Shown here one piece after another: positions 37,401-52,400 of a stretch of 64,000 nt of DNA. Source of the stretch: Owenia fusiformis (taxonomy: Eukaryota; Annelida; Polychaeta; Sabellida; Oweniidae); contig CAIIXF020000010.1 in NCBI GenBank assembly GCA_903813345.2, positions 8,621,669 to 8,685,668 of the forward strand, in the 5' to 3' direction. The notes below the pieces were generated by a model that was not told where the DNA came from, searched no databases, and saw only the letters and a list, made by a program, of their open reading frames with translations. The stretch's first letter is position 1. The number at the start of each line of letters is the position of its first letter. The translations under genes were made by a program, and so were the position numbers.

Positions 37401-40400
37401 ATACAACAATGTTTGACTTAAACCAAACCTTTCAAAATGATAAATTACAACCTGCAATAGCTGGAGCTATTACGAAATGGTATAGGAAAATCCATATTTA
37501 ATTCTGCCATTACCATTCAATCAGGAGTGAGGCACCAGTTATTAGGGAGTCATGAAGTGACTGTTTTGGTGATTTTTTATAAGAATTTGGAATATAAAGC
37601 TTCTCTTTTAAGGGAATTATCGAATGATAAAAACTGTAAGTAACGATATTTTGGGAGGGGGTAGAAGTCAGTCATGTTCAAATTTAAGTGAATCGGTAGG
37701 ATCTAAAATGAGTGATAATGATAGGTGATAAGTTGACAATACATTTGCAATTTATTAAAAATTTATGTCACAAATGAATCCTCAACACAAACATTATAGA
37801 TAAAACATAAGCCTGATCGGTCAAATTTGAGTTGATAAAAACAGAGATGTTAATGTCTGACTGGTTGAATAATATAATTGTAATGATATGTAAGCAAATG
37901 AAATAGTGATGCCTTGAATAAGTACTGTTCGGTACTGTTAGCAACATCAAAAATTTATAAACATCATTGTTTAAGTTCTAGTCCATTCCATTCAACATTA
38001 GATGTTTTGATATTGGTTGCCAAGGTGATGAATGATGAAATGCATGTTTATTGTTGTAGCAACAGATGCAGGCGCAGCAGTTACCACATACAGCCCATGC
38101 CCCACATATCCCAATGCCACCTCATGCCCCAGGCCTGCACCCCCCAGGCCTACCTCCCTCTGTCAGTGTCAGCAGTCTGATGCCCTTCCCTGGGGCACTA
38201 CCTGGAGTACCACATCTACCTGGTATGAAGGACCATCTTGATAAAGGTAAGCTTTTATGACTATTATGAGGATTGCTTGTTTTCTGGGGCCCTGTATGAA
38301 CACAGTGAACATATATCACATTGTCTCCTAAAGGGGAAATTGCCATATTGATATATCCCATTGTCTCCTGGGGGAGCATATTCTGCATATATCTTTCATA
38401 ATACAGTTTTCTGTCGCTAGTAATAGTTTTATAATACAGTATTTTATGAGCAAATGAACAATATCCTGATTAACTGATACTTAGGTCAAAACTGTGAAAT
38501 CATATTGCTATCATATTTTTACAGTATTGTTAATTGTTAATAACTTGATTATCACATTTAAAATATGCGTTGTTGCATGTACGAAGTTATCAGATCAAAA
38601 GTAGTTGTTTGGAATAATTATATGTCCGTGACAACTAAATATGGCGCTCTAAATGTTTTGTATGTTGCCATATGCACATAAATAAAACCAGGTACATGCA
38701 TTAGTTAAAACAGGGGATTTGACATGTGGCTTGTGAAAGCAGAATTTTCTTAATTAGGAATTATCATCAATACAGTGAAATTGAATTCATGAATCAAAAT
38801 GTATTTAAAAAGTGACACGTTTTTTCCATGTGTAGCAGATCTGTTTTTTTATAAAGCTGCAATTAATTGATTTAATTGCGCTGGTCAAAAAAGAGATTCA
38901 AAAAAATATGTTTGAATTTCGAACTTGTCCAACGATGATTGACAGACCACAATAGTCGTATTTTCTACCTAAAAACGAAGCAAATTATCTTTTGTTCGGG
39001 TAACTTGGTTGGTGATAAAGGATCCCCTTGTTTTATTGGCCATTTCAGGCTATAAACCACATGTTCTGTCAAATTAATAATTACATTTTATGGGATTTGT
39101 TTCAATGATTAAGAAAGTTGAAAATAATAGAATAATCACATCAGAATATTTCTTGTTTCTAAAACATATCCCTGGTCCACAATAATGTCTTGTTAAATTA
39201 ATTTGAGGACCTTTCAATCAAGTATAAGACAATAATGTGACTGTTATGACTTCAAACCATGCCATGTTGTAGATAAACTGAGGCAATAATTAGAGTACAG
39301 TATGTGCTTAACAACTCTTTTTTACAAGTCGTCGCTAGACTTTCTTAGAAAAACTGAATGAAGACTGTTGTCTTGCATACCATAAACTTTGGCGGAAATT
39401 GATCTTTTGCTTAACAATGGGTGTTTTCTTAGACAGATACTTTTTGCCGATCGCAAAATGAGAATAGATGCTAAAAGGGAACAGCTGGTGTCAGTGTGTC
39501 TAAAAGCACTGGGAGGGCATGGATATTATGCAACACATGTGCTCAACACATAAGATGATGTTATAGCGCATGAGATGATGTTATAGCGCATGAGATGATG
39601 TTATAGCGTGCACACTAAACTAGTGTCATTTCTTACCACTCAGTACCTTCATCGGTTTGGTGCACTAAATGAATTATTTCAATTACATCAATCAGTATTA
39701 AACACTTCCATTTTTAGCAGGACTCTAAATTTTACTAATCAGTTCTCGTCAGCTTTTGCATATGTCATCCTACACCACACGTCTTCCAACTGTCCCACTC
39801 GTAAAGTTAAACAAGTCATGACGCCCGTAACTTATTATGAGAAGATTGGAGATGACAATACTGTACGCCTGAATAGTGCATATGAATATACCTAAGAGAA
39901 TTGTCCATTCTGCTGGTATGATTTATTTGAAAATTTGTGTACATTATTTCATTTCTCAGCTCGTCTATACTAACTCTTCGGAATAAAGGTTTCCACATTG
40001 ATTAATTGTTATTTCATATGTTATTGCTGTTTTGAATGATCAGCCATTTGCTATCATCCAGTATCTGAATGCACATATGATAATTAAACAATATCATGAT
40101 ATATGATGATATATGGAATGAAACAAGCTTATATTGAATTTCTGATTGTTTATCTCTTTGGAAACTGCGAAAATAAATACAAAATTCATTACTTTTTTAC
40201 TATAACTATTTTAAAATCAAATTGTATGATCTACATTATATATCATTTTAAAGATATTTTTCTACGTTACATGACGAGCCCGACAGGAATTTTTACACAT
40301 TAAAATTTGATCCACCAATAGACTGAGAGTCAAGAACGAGGCTTGTCCAACTAAATGTATGGCTGAGTCATACGTTTGTATATAGCCTCTATTACATCTC

Positions 40401-43400
40401 CATACCTCGATTGTTGACTCTAATGCCATTGACATGTTTTCGCTCAATTTTTCTATAATTCACCATCTATGAAGAGAAAATTGCTTTCCTGAATTTGTCA
40501 ACATAGAGTGTTTTGACTCCCTAATCCCCTGTATACTAGCTACTACAACCAGTTAGATTGTATATGCACCCATCACTTACAAAGAATCTAGCCGTTAAAT
40601 ATCTATATTCTGTATTTTGAACATATCATTTTGTATTTGAAAGAAAAATTAAAAGAACAATGCTCGATTGAAATTATTAAAAATTTTAATTTTTAATTTG
40701 TATCCATCGTTTGAAAATGCTACTTAAGAAGTTTGTGTATTAGGGACACTACCCAGGGAGGGTGGTGTTTGTGTACCACATGGATTAATCGCTAGAAAAT
40801 ATGGCCTAATCGCAAATATACTCTGGGATTTTGTCAGATATTTCCATTCAGTACAACAAGTTATGTGACACTTGTGATTTCATTGTAAATAGACAATCCG
40901 TGTATCTGCTTTGTTGGTCATACAATCTAATCCTTGTACACCCTACCTAATGATAACATCAGTATAGTGGCATCGGGCCTCACATTGAACTTTGAACAAC
41001 CTATCTAATATTATACCATCAGCATAGTCAGTCCTCACATTGAATATATCTTACATTTGAAAATGTTTGTCTTGTTAAAGATATAAGCACAAAGGGCAAC
41101 ATAACACAACATAAAGCAACAATGGTCCTTATTCATATATTTCATATCTAGTTTGTAATTTTATTAAAAAAGAATTTATGTTTAGAATAAGACAATATAC
41201 AATGAGGGCAATCTATCAATATTTTGAGTTATTTGTTTTTGTGTTTTCCTTGGCAACAAACTTTTGTTGGCTTGTTGACACTTATATTTTGTTGTACTAA
41301 TTGATTTTTTCGAACATGTATTGATAGATGATAACAATATGCTAATGTTGTTTATTTCCTTATTTTCCATTGTTGCTGCTATGGTTGCTATGGTAACAGA
41401 AAGGGAAGAGCGAGAAAGAGAACGCCATGTAAGTATTTATATGATTTTATTTCTGGCACACACAAACACACACACATATTACAGGATACATATTCCACAC
41501 TAGATACATATTCCACACTAGATACACACTTTAGAGATTACAACAGTGAGGTTAGGACTCATCACAATATGAAACAAATCAATGAAAGCACGATCGAAAC
41601 TGAAATGGTTATTGCAAAGATTTTTCAAGTGGTTACTTGAAGGAAAGATTCCATTTCAAGATTATGGAAGATATTAGCTCCATTAGGTTTGAACAAAGGA
41701 ATGGATATAGTTGGCATATCAAGGATCACTCGGTGGACACTTGGCTGGGAGACTCTTTGCTTAAGGAGGAAGCTAATTGGCTCGTGAGTAAAGATAGAAA
41801 CTGTGTCCCAGATGGCAGATGGAATAGAAAGACCTCCCTTGCTAGGGGAATTGGGTTCCTAAATTTTGTTCATAGTTGTTATATTGATATACTGTCATAA
41901 GTGTGCCTTTATGGTCTGGTTTTGAAACTGAATGAAGTTGACTGATAATCCGGATTCAGCTTGAAGAAAAATGCCTAGTATTTTGGATGAGCCTTAATGT
42001 GTTTTGAAAGGGCCTTGATTGGCCTCCAGTTGGGCTGTTAGTTTAATCTTGCCTCAAGTGGGCCTATAATAGCAAAGAACAATCTATTAAAGCACAATAC
42101 AATACACTTTACCATATGATCACATATCTCCCCTTTCACTACCTTGATGACATCTCTGTGCATGCACTTCGGAGATCAGCTTTGATCATTAAATTTAAGG
42201 TATTTATGATATTTGCTAATCATTATGAAAAATCGAGAGTGTTATAGATACAGGTACTTCATTTCTTCTTTCTCTTACATTATGCTCCATTATCCTTTAT
42301 CCCCACTATCCAGTGCACTGCAATTATGAGTTGGCCAAGGAAACAAAACTTTTCCTGGTGGATATATATGAGTTCACTGACTGAGTTTTTCACATACACT
42401 CTCCTTCATAAATTTGGCAACTGGTTAAAATCTATTAATGTTTGAATCTTTATTTTGAGTCTTTATTACAGTAGTTCAGAAGATTATGACTTTGAGGGAT
42501 TTTTCAAATCACCAAACATAAGCAGGCTTTAATACTTTAACTTAAGGAGGGGGGTGTAGTTCATTGTTTTGGTAAAGTTTGTCAAATGTAGGCCAGGTCT
42601 TACTGTATCATTATTATAAAAAGATTCATCAGCCAATCTGCAGTAGAATACATTACTGAAATATTCAAAAATTATCTTAATTCAATGAATTTAATTGCTT
42701 GGATCAAACGATATTTGGGAGTCGAGCCTTCTGAAATGTATATATTGCCATATATTGTACAAGTAGATGCAGTATGAATTTTGAATATTACGTACAAATT
42801 ATCACTATATCATATAATGAAAATAGCATCCTACGCTCACGCTGGTACATTATGGGGCCGTTGCTCTCATATTTTAGCAGTGTAGTGCAACCTTTACTAT
42901 TTATTTCCACTCAACATAATTACAAACCTCTACTAAATACATGAATGATATTTTTGAAGACAACCTTGCCTTGCCTTTGAGAACATTTGGAATCATTTAG
43001 TAATCCAAAATAATATTCATGGAAGCATTGTGGGATTCACAGGCCTTACTATTCCTTTGAATAGACAAGCATTAGATGATGCGGGGCTCTGGTAAATCAA
43101 GGGAGTGTCTGTTACAAAGTTGTAATTATTAATTTTAGGTTTAGACTACTTAGCATTGTCTAATTAACAGGTTGAGTGTTTTAAATGTTATATTATGTTA
43201 TGTTCTGTTAAGTCCCCACGCAACAGCTGATGAATGTGTCTAGGTTTTTCTAATGTTCAGCGATTCTATTGTCTCTCATTGTTATTATAAAATCATATTA
43301 CTTCCATGGATTTGTAGTGTCACTATGATGCAGTTCGAAAATCCTGTCCAAGTCCAATAGACTAGAGAAGTACTGGGTGACACTGTTCAGTGGAACTAAT

Positions 43401-46400
43401 TGCTGAAAGTTGACGAACAAGAATACATGTAGATAAAAATTGTGGATCGTGAAGTTAAAGAGTCAATGCCTGTCTGTAATATATGCACATCAGATGTCCT
43501 TGTTTGGCTATCCATTAGTGACAATGAAATTGGAAAGGACCAAAACAGCGAGGTTTCATGACTTATCCAAACATTTTAAGTTTTCAAGTTGAAGTTCTTG
43601 GTTTGTTAAACAGTTCAAATACTTCTTGGAATGCTCTGGTGTTAGTGTAATGCCCTAACGTGTCTAAGTGGACTATTTTACAGCTTTCAAGAGTTGTGTA
43701 GGATTACCATTGTTTGTTAAGTGAGTGAAGTGGTTCTAAAGCACTAAACAAATCAGCTTTGCCTTTTGGGGTAATTTCAAAACTCTCATCTGTATAGCAA
43801 AGCGTGATAGTCCTATATTGATCTGGGGTGCAAGTCTCTCAAAATTCTCTTGAATATAATTTTAGAGTTTTAGAAACTCTGTGTTTTTGCTCATTATTCA
43901 CTGCACTGGAAATGATAATTTTAAAGCTTGGTCTCCTCATTCTTTTTCTGGCCAGTCTTGTGATTCTTGTTATAGGCCTGTTCTGTAGAAGCATATTTTG
44001 CAGGGAATCCCATGTTGTATTTGTGTTTAGACTCAAGGGCTGGTTTATCTCAAAGCAGGAATGCTAACATGAGTTGATACACCTCAAGTAAGAAAAGTTG
44101 ACTGTAGCCTAATCTTGTAAACAATCCTACCGGCCCCCAACCATGATGCCAACCTCTGCCAAATGAAATCCATTTGAAAAGTAGAGGAACTCATATATTC
44201 AGTATACATACACTGTGCATAATGTACTGACATTGGGTTATTGACAGTTCCATTGATATCATCCAGCTTTACAGTGTGTTTGCTGGCCAGTCACCTCTCC
44301 ATGGTAAAATGGATATTGAAGACATTTTAAGGTAGTAGACCTTTATCATTCTGATACTCATAGCATATTTCTGTTTCACCTGAAACATCTCAGGGCTGAG
44401 AAGAATTGCGGTGTCATGTTTTATCATGATGGACCTTTATGTTCTCAATGACCCAATGACCAGACTGCTTTGTTGTTCTGAATGATTGAGTCATTAGGAT
44501 GACCACTGCAAGGTAATGGTTGCATTTATCAACAATCAGCCCAAGGCATGGTGCCAGAATTGTTGAATATCATAATAACCCTACAAGGGAGATCAATAAT
44601 AGGACGAAAACCTTGTCACTAATTGCACATGTTGAAAAAACAAATATCAAAAACATTTGCTAGTTTGCATTTGTAATTTTACGTATGTTAATGATACATA
44701 AAGGTTTTAATTACGCTTATTTCACAATCAGATTGATCAGTCTATCATTCAGCTTGGTGGATAATGTAATAATGGTTACATTATTTCCAGAATTGAATTG
44801 ACCTTTTCCCATTTGCTATCATGTAAATAGATCTAAGCCAACTTTGATGGTGTTTATAACTATGCTCAGTTTTTCAGATAATTTACAACATAGATATATT
44901 GTTGCTTAGGATTATGGTATTTTTCAGAGACCCTAATTTAAATGCTATGTCATTATATGTTACGATATATTGGGGGCTTTATATATTTTAAAGTAGTCTC
45001 GCTACAAGCCCTTATGACAAGGGATCACAGGGGCTTGAAGTTAGACTAATTTTAAAGCTCTACTTATATATTCTTAGGGCTCTAAACATTCTCAAGGTCC
45101 CATGCATCCTTGAGGCTCTATCTTGCTTTATGGCTTAATTATTCTCAAGGCTCTAATTTTGAGGCTCTGCATACTCTAGAGGGTCACCTTCATATTAACA
45201 GTATTACTATATATTCTCATTATTAATTTTTTTTTGTGGTGGGAATTGATGACCAGGAATCTATTGAATAAATGTTTTCCAAGAGTCTGATTATGTCAAG
45301 AATTAAAGGTAGTCGTGGGATAATTGGTAAATACGGTTGCTACCAGCTTACAGGTTCAGTCATATCATATTATATTCTATATGTCTATTAGTCATGTCTA
45401 AATTATACAGTCTGTCAGTTATTAAAATATGAACACTAATAATATCATGAAATAATTTGATACATGATGTACTCTTATTGCTTTTTCGATAATGGTAGGC
45501 ATATAATCATTATTATAAGTCTGTTGTAGTGGACTAATCTATGTTATGAACCATATGTATGTCAGTAAATATGATGCTAACTAGCCTTATTACTAATGAT
45601 TTTGATATATATACAAATATTGAGTTCATATTCTCTTACTGAAATTGAAATTTTCAGTTATATCAGGTTTGCATATGCAATGTAATATAAAGCAGGATGA
45701 GCCGTAAAATAGGACACTTTGTGTCCTCCTCAAAAATATTTTAGATAATTTCTTATACTTATTGTGTTTATACTTAAACATTTGGACTGTAAAACGATTA
45801 ATACATTATCATATTGTATCCTCTATCCCAATTTGTTTAGCCGTAATTGCAAGTTTTCATTATGGTGTAATAATTTAGAAAAATATATGGGTACATATTA
45901 GGGGTATCATATTAGCTAGTATTGAAATCAACCATCGTGTAATGTGGGACCCCTAGTACATATTTCTTGTCCATTTAGAAAATACCAACTGGGCTAGCAA
46001 GAGTATGTCGAGAAAGTTGTAGATGTAGTGCTGGTGTACATCGCTTCCTTACATCAGGATGAACATGCTGGAGCTACTAAATTAGAATCAGCCAAATGTT
46101 TTTTACTCTATGAGGGGTCATCTCCAATGCCTTGTATAATATCATTTCATATCATAGCTAGAGTATCCTTGTACTCATTGACTCTAGGTTATTATAACTC
46201 TAGTTTTACGTCCAGAATATTGAGTTAGATTTGTGGTAATGAGTTTTGCATCGCACGTTCAATGTCGTTGTTTCATTCTGAACAGTGATTGTTGCCGATT
46301 TGGCATTTTTGAGTTGTGCCCTGTTGAGTCTATGCTATCATGATGCGGAACAGGGGTGATCTTCTATCTATACATGCTTGGAGAATTTCAAACATCTTCT

Positions 46401-49400
46401 CTGATCCCGTTAAATCATATCGCCTGGTGATATCGGCTAAAACATCACTGTACCCACTCTAGATATAATTACCTTTACCTTGCCGACCCTTGCTATCAAG
46501 TAAAACTGTTATGAACATTTTCTGTATAAAACAACAAGATCAGGAAGTGCAGCCATCAGAAGGCAATGAATGTCATTGTGGTGAACCATCGTGTCTCCTT
46601 CAAGTTACCATGATGGCTCCTTCAAGTTATCATGGCATCTCCTTAAGGTTACATTGGTGTCTCCTTCGAGTTACCATGGTATTTCCTTAAAGTTACCGTG
46701 GTGGCTTTTTCAAGTTCAGAGGAGTAAGGAGTATCAGACGCAGAATGATTCAAAGCACAATAAGAAATGTAAATCATGTATTGGGAGGGTTGATATTTAA
46801 AATCCTATTTTGTGTTCTATATCAAGAAAATGTTGCATTAATTAGTTTTTCAGTGAGACACTCATGTCCATGGGGCATGTCAATACAAAGCGTAAACCCG
46901 CTCCCTCAAATGTCTCAAAAAGTTCAAACTTGGGGATATGGCTCATTAATATGATTGAGAAAATGCACCTTGGATACAAAGGAGTGTTTTTATTCCTGCG
47001 TGATGATCTTGAAATGAAGAGATTGAGTCTTTCATCTTTGTATTTCCTACTTGTGAAATAGACATATGGCCAGGGTTTCAGTGATGTCTCTGTGACTACT
47101 CATAACATGAGAGCCTCCCCAGGATAGACCCTGACATAGGAGTCTAATTATGCTCATCCCATCCTCTGTCCTTGGGCTATTGTCATATTTCCAACACAGT
47201 CATGTTCTATGTCATATATTCCTTGCGCTTGTGCATCAAGCATCATTCTGCTTCTTCTGTAGTGTATTTACATCCTTATCCATCAAGGTTTTACTCGTGA
47301 CTGAAGGAATATTCCAGTTTAAGTATACTTTTATTAATATTAACATCCGAAAGTGGTCACTTTGTCCTGAGTCAGTGCCTATCTGGAGATTGTTCACTCT
47401 TGCTCAAATGTTTCAGATGAAAGAGGAAGTTTATAAAGTAAGTTTTGCCTCGAGTTATACCTATGCTTTAAGGACGCCATCACAACTAATTTTCTCCAAC
47501 TTGGAACCTGGAAGTGTTTCAGTTTTCATATTTTTCAGGTATGAGTATATGAAAGAGTCTGGTGGAAGTATATTCAAGGAATTGTAACATGTAGGTAACT
47601 TTTAACATAGTACTATAGGTTACTTATAACACATATTGTATGTAACTTATAATATGTAGGCAACTCATAACTTAATGTTGGTAACTTGAAGATTTCAGAT
47701 TACCCCCTCCCCATTTGTTTGCACATGTATGATGAATCTCTGATGGTACATTTTCACAGCATCTTTTTGCAGTAAAAGGTGTAGGGGTGCTGTGTTTAGC
47801 TGATGTGTTGAATTACAGACTTGTAAAAGCCATTTGGTGTTTGAGGCGCTGTTTACAAGAGCTAGTTGATTTGTGTATCTGTTCCGGACATGATGATAGG
47901 CCCAGAGCATCCTTTGCCTCTTGTTTCCAACTAGAGCTAGTTTCTCAATTTGAAAGTAATTTAGCATTAGACTAAAATAGACTCTTAAGATAACTATACC
48001 TATGGTTTTATTGGTTTATTTAAGGAACAAGAAACTGAGTTGCCGAAGCTATGATATTTAAAAAACCAATTGACATTGACCTAGTTTTCTTTATCAATGG
48101 GGTCTGTGGAGAATGAAAGTGAAACCACAAGGAGACATAATAAAGAATTCTAGACATTGATCGGGCAAGCATTTCCAGTAAGGAAAATGAATTTCCCTTT
48201 CAACATTGTGGAATAGTACGGCATACAACTAATAGTAAAAGAAACAGAACCTGCATTCATTCACATCCACTTCACAGGTCGTAGGTTGAATCTCCATTTT
48301 GGCTTATCATTGAACATATGAGGAATAATATTGAGTTGTTTTGCTGAGCTATGACTTGACTGTTTCAAGTTGTTTGCTGGGAGGAACATGGTGCAGATTG
48401 TGTGTGTGTGATTGTTTTCTCAAGCCAAGTAGCTGGCTGCTATATTATCCCCCAACTGAAGTTGTTATCTGTAGTCTGTCAGCAACCTTATCTCTTCCTT
48501 TCCCTACCACAATTCCAGGCTTTGCAGGCTCATAGAGGGCAGTTGCGGAAACAACCACTGAAACAAGCCTGGGGCTAGAGGTTGTTTAGAATCAGGGCTG
48601 AGATTTAGCTAGTCTTGTATGAAACCCTAGTCTAGCTTCAAGCCCCTGTGACCCCCCTCCCACTTCTCGACTACACACCTTCTGTATATGTGTAGTAGGG
48701 GGTGGGGGGTGCCTGCAAAGACTTGTATCTAGACTAATGAAACCCTTACACCCTACACCATATTCTCTAAATCTTGTACTGACTGAGTTATAGAGAGAAT
48801 GTGGGTATATAGGGGCTTGGTGCAGTACTAAGATATGGCCAGGAAGTGGCACTATACTGTGGTGAATGATTCAAATGTAACCAAGCTGTTACATCCCCTA
48901 GTACACCAAGGTTCATTGACCAAGAGACAAATAGGTCAAAAGAGAAAGATAGGTCCCACCAAAGGTCATTGTGAAACTCATAGCATCTTTCTGTTTCACC
49001 TGAAACATCTCGGGGATGAGAAGATTTAAGATGTCATGGTTTATCATGATGCCAAAGGTACTGATGCTCCTCTTATATATTTGGTATTTGGAAATGTTCT
49101 TGGCACAGATGAGATAGTATTGTACTGATAGATCATTAGGCCCACATGGCCTGGCCATATTTCAACCCAAAGAACATTGTGTTTATTTTAGGTACAGCCG
49201 GGTAAAATTAGTGCCAGGAAATGTTTGCAATCACTCTACAGGCTGGTGAAGTATTCCCTCTATGTATACCAGCCCAGAATTATGCATGCTGTATTTGCAG
49301 ACCAAGAAGAAGGGCCCCAAGGTTTTTAGATTTTGAGCCTGAAAATGGGCCTAGTGCTGACAAAAGACCTAATAAAAGAAGGTTTGATAGATCAGTATAC

Positions 49401-52400
49401 CGCTTGCCATATATCATATATTTTATATGTTTCATTTTGCTACAACAGGATGTTTGTGATAAGTGCATTTAGAAGGAGATGATACTTATGAGTCATTTTA
49501 TCCTATTTCTTTTGTGGAATTGTAAATTCAATGAAAATATTAAGCTCGTGTCACTATTTAGTTCTCCCATATAGTATAATGATAACAGTAATAAGCGAAA
49601 GGACGAGTTATGTTGAGATGAGATATGGACTTGGCATTCTCTACCATCAGTCCATATATGTAATGTTTTCAGATACTGAATTCATAATGTGAATTTTGCT
49701 TGATATCATATAGAATATTCCTTGTTTGTATGATCACATAGTGCTGTGTTAATAACTGCTATGCTAGTTGAAGCAAGCATGTAGCTCTTCTATGTGGTTT
49801 CACTGTTACTCTCTGATTGGTTAGACTCTTATTGCTCCTAGCCAATACAAACATTCCTAATCAGCTTCCAAGTTGCCTATAGTATCGACTGCCACTAGTT
49901 TGATATCTAGTGCCAGATGTTGTCACTAGAGGCAGCACTAGCTGGGATGAGTAGCAAAAAGATCATCATGTAATGTCTAGATTTCCAGATGATGTTTGAA
50001 TGGTGTTTATATTAGAGCAAGACTGAAGATAATTTCAAATCTGTTCAGCATCTTCCAGCTATAATTGTGGGGTTTGTTCAGATTGTTCAGGTTAAGATCT
50101 CACACATTGGACAGGAGGTACTTCCCTCCCATGTTCTATGTCACATGATCGAATTCTTGCCATTGGTATTGAAGGAACATGACCAGAATATATCATCATG
50201 GGATTGTGATTACTCCTTTGCATCCTTGGTCCAAGGATATTTCACTCCATTCCATGGATTGAGAAATAAGTGAAGCCCTTTGAATGAAGGATCATTCCTT
50301 CGTGCTGATGTATATCAACCATATATTGAGTCTGATTTTGGATTTGTGTACCCAAAATGGAGTTCCAAAAATATATTTATGCCTGTATATGGTATGGTCG
50401 TCATAGAAAAAAATATTGAGAAACCTGATACATTTACCTTCAGATCTATTGATATCAGAAAGAATTAAAACTCTTTCTAATTGACTGCATCGGTATTTTT
50501 TAAACAACATCTTTTGTTTTAATTTTTAAAATATCCTTTGAATTTGTATTGTATTTGACCTAGATTGTCATGGTTGACCTGGTTGATTCCATAGTTATGT
50601 AGATGAGAAAATGAACAACAAAATTCAAATTATATTTTGATCATTTTCTGTTAGGAAGATAAACATGTTAAAATCTCGTTATTAGTCTACTATGGCACAT
50701 TGTTTTTTATTAGCTAGAATAGCGGCATAATTAGATAGCTGTGATCAATGTATCCACAGGCACGGCACGTCTCGCTAACTTCTGTAATAGAATAAATGTC
50801 AGCCAGATAACGTATTATCTTTTCAATTGAGGAAAAGCAACTTTTTATCCAGATGCCCCATGTTGGACTCAAATTGAATAAAAAAGAAGTAAGCGTTATT
50901 TGATTTCACAAAGATTAGCTTGATTTACATTCTGGCCCCAACTTCTCTCGTTAAAGGTTATTGTCGATTTTCCAATAGCAGCTTGGATAAAATGTCGACA
51001 TATCATGTTGCAGATCTTTTCATGTGGTTAAGTGATTGAGTAAAAAACATTTACAAATGTTTGTTAGATTTCTATGACTGACTTCCTATGAATATTTTGA
51101 CAAAGAAATGAATATCAGAATGCTCATGATTGGTTGATAAATATTACAACATGGTTGCACCTTTTAGAAATACATGTATCATAACTTTTAAAATGTAAAT
51201 ACATGTTAACATCATATGAAGCTCTCCTTTACAGATATGAAACCAAACAATTGGAAAAACGTAGATAAATTAAGAATATGCTTTATTGTGTCTAGTTGAA
51301 GAAGCCTTGGGGTTTGCATTTACCAGGGTTACACAAAAAATAAATATATTTTAACAAAAGGGGTAATAATGCTTTTGGAGTCTGTCCTTCCAAAAAATTA
51401 TTAAAGTAGTTTATGAAAATTATGCAATAGAAAAATAATAGAGAAAAACAATGGGAACCAATGATATAACATATTAGACCTGTCTTTGATTTCTGATCAG
51501 CTAATGCATTGATACATCAACTAATGCATTGATACATCAACTAATGCATTGATGAAGTGCACTGATGTGTTGTCTTCTCTCAGGCCCTGGACTCTATTCA
51601 TAATCAAATTTCATCTTGAAGCAATTTAAAAATATTCATTCATATTTCTTCCACCTTCATCTACAGTCTGGTGATTCAGTATAATGCATTTATATATATA
51701 GATAATTAACTTTGTTGTATAAGAGGCGTGACTGATCACCAATACACAAGCCAGAAGCCTAAGGGCCATATCATGTGTAATCAGGCTTTGAAGTCCCCTA
51801 TGATGCAGCTGTAATATCTCCTCAAGTGTTTGGGACATTACAATGCCATTGGCATTTATTTGTGTAGCTGTTTCAAAAATTAATATTCTTGAGGAAGGTT
51901 CTAAGGACAGACACCTCCCACAAGTAGGTGCTATCTGTATGATTATTAGAATTAAGGACAGAGGGGGGGGGGTGCTATCTGTATTAGAATTAAGGACAGA
52001 GGTGCTGGGGGTGTGGGTGTAGGGGGAGGATATGAGACAGACATTGACATCATGGTTAATTTATTTTCAATGCTTTTTAGGAGAACTTCATCTAAAACTC
52101 TTTGAATAAAAGATATTCCTTTGATCCAGTCTTACCCTATCAGAAAAAGTCCATCCGCCAACCCAATCATATTTACAGTCACAGTTATGTGTTCATAAGT
52201 AACCGGCATTTATGTCACATTTAAAATCATATATGAAAGGTCATGACAGCTACTTTTGGAATACAATACAGGCTTTAGAATCTTGGTCCATCAATGTATT
52301 TAAATAATATTTTTTATTGCATACTGGTAGATCATTGTGTCATCACACATTTCATTTTCTAAGTCACCTGCGTTTGACATAGTTTCTGATTGACAACCAG

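Noticed and set aside
37914-38388. Several overlapping frames on both strands around exon 7
   Set aside because: They are shadows of the GC-rich exon 7. Only the QQMQAQQ frame continues the groucho Q and GP regions.
47150-47587. 145-codon + strand open frame in intron 8
   Set aside because: Hydrophobic, AT-driven composition, no family resemblance, no start or splice context. It is the kind of length expected by chance in 19 kb of intron.
49296-49400. Possible cryptic exon after TATTTGCAG (charged frame with DFEPENGP and [12 protein letters not shown])
   Set aside because: It looks less AT-driven than its surroundings, but read in the phase required after exon 8 it hits a stop (TGA) within 12 codons, and no good donor follows. 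Not needed for the groucho frame.
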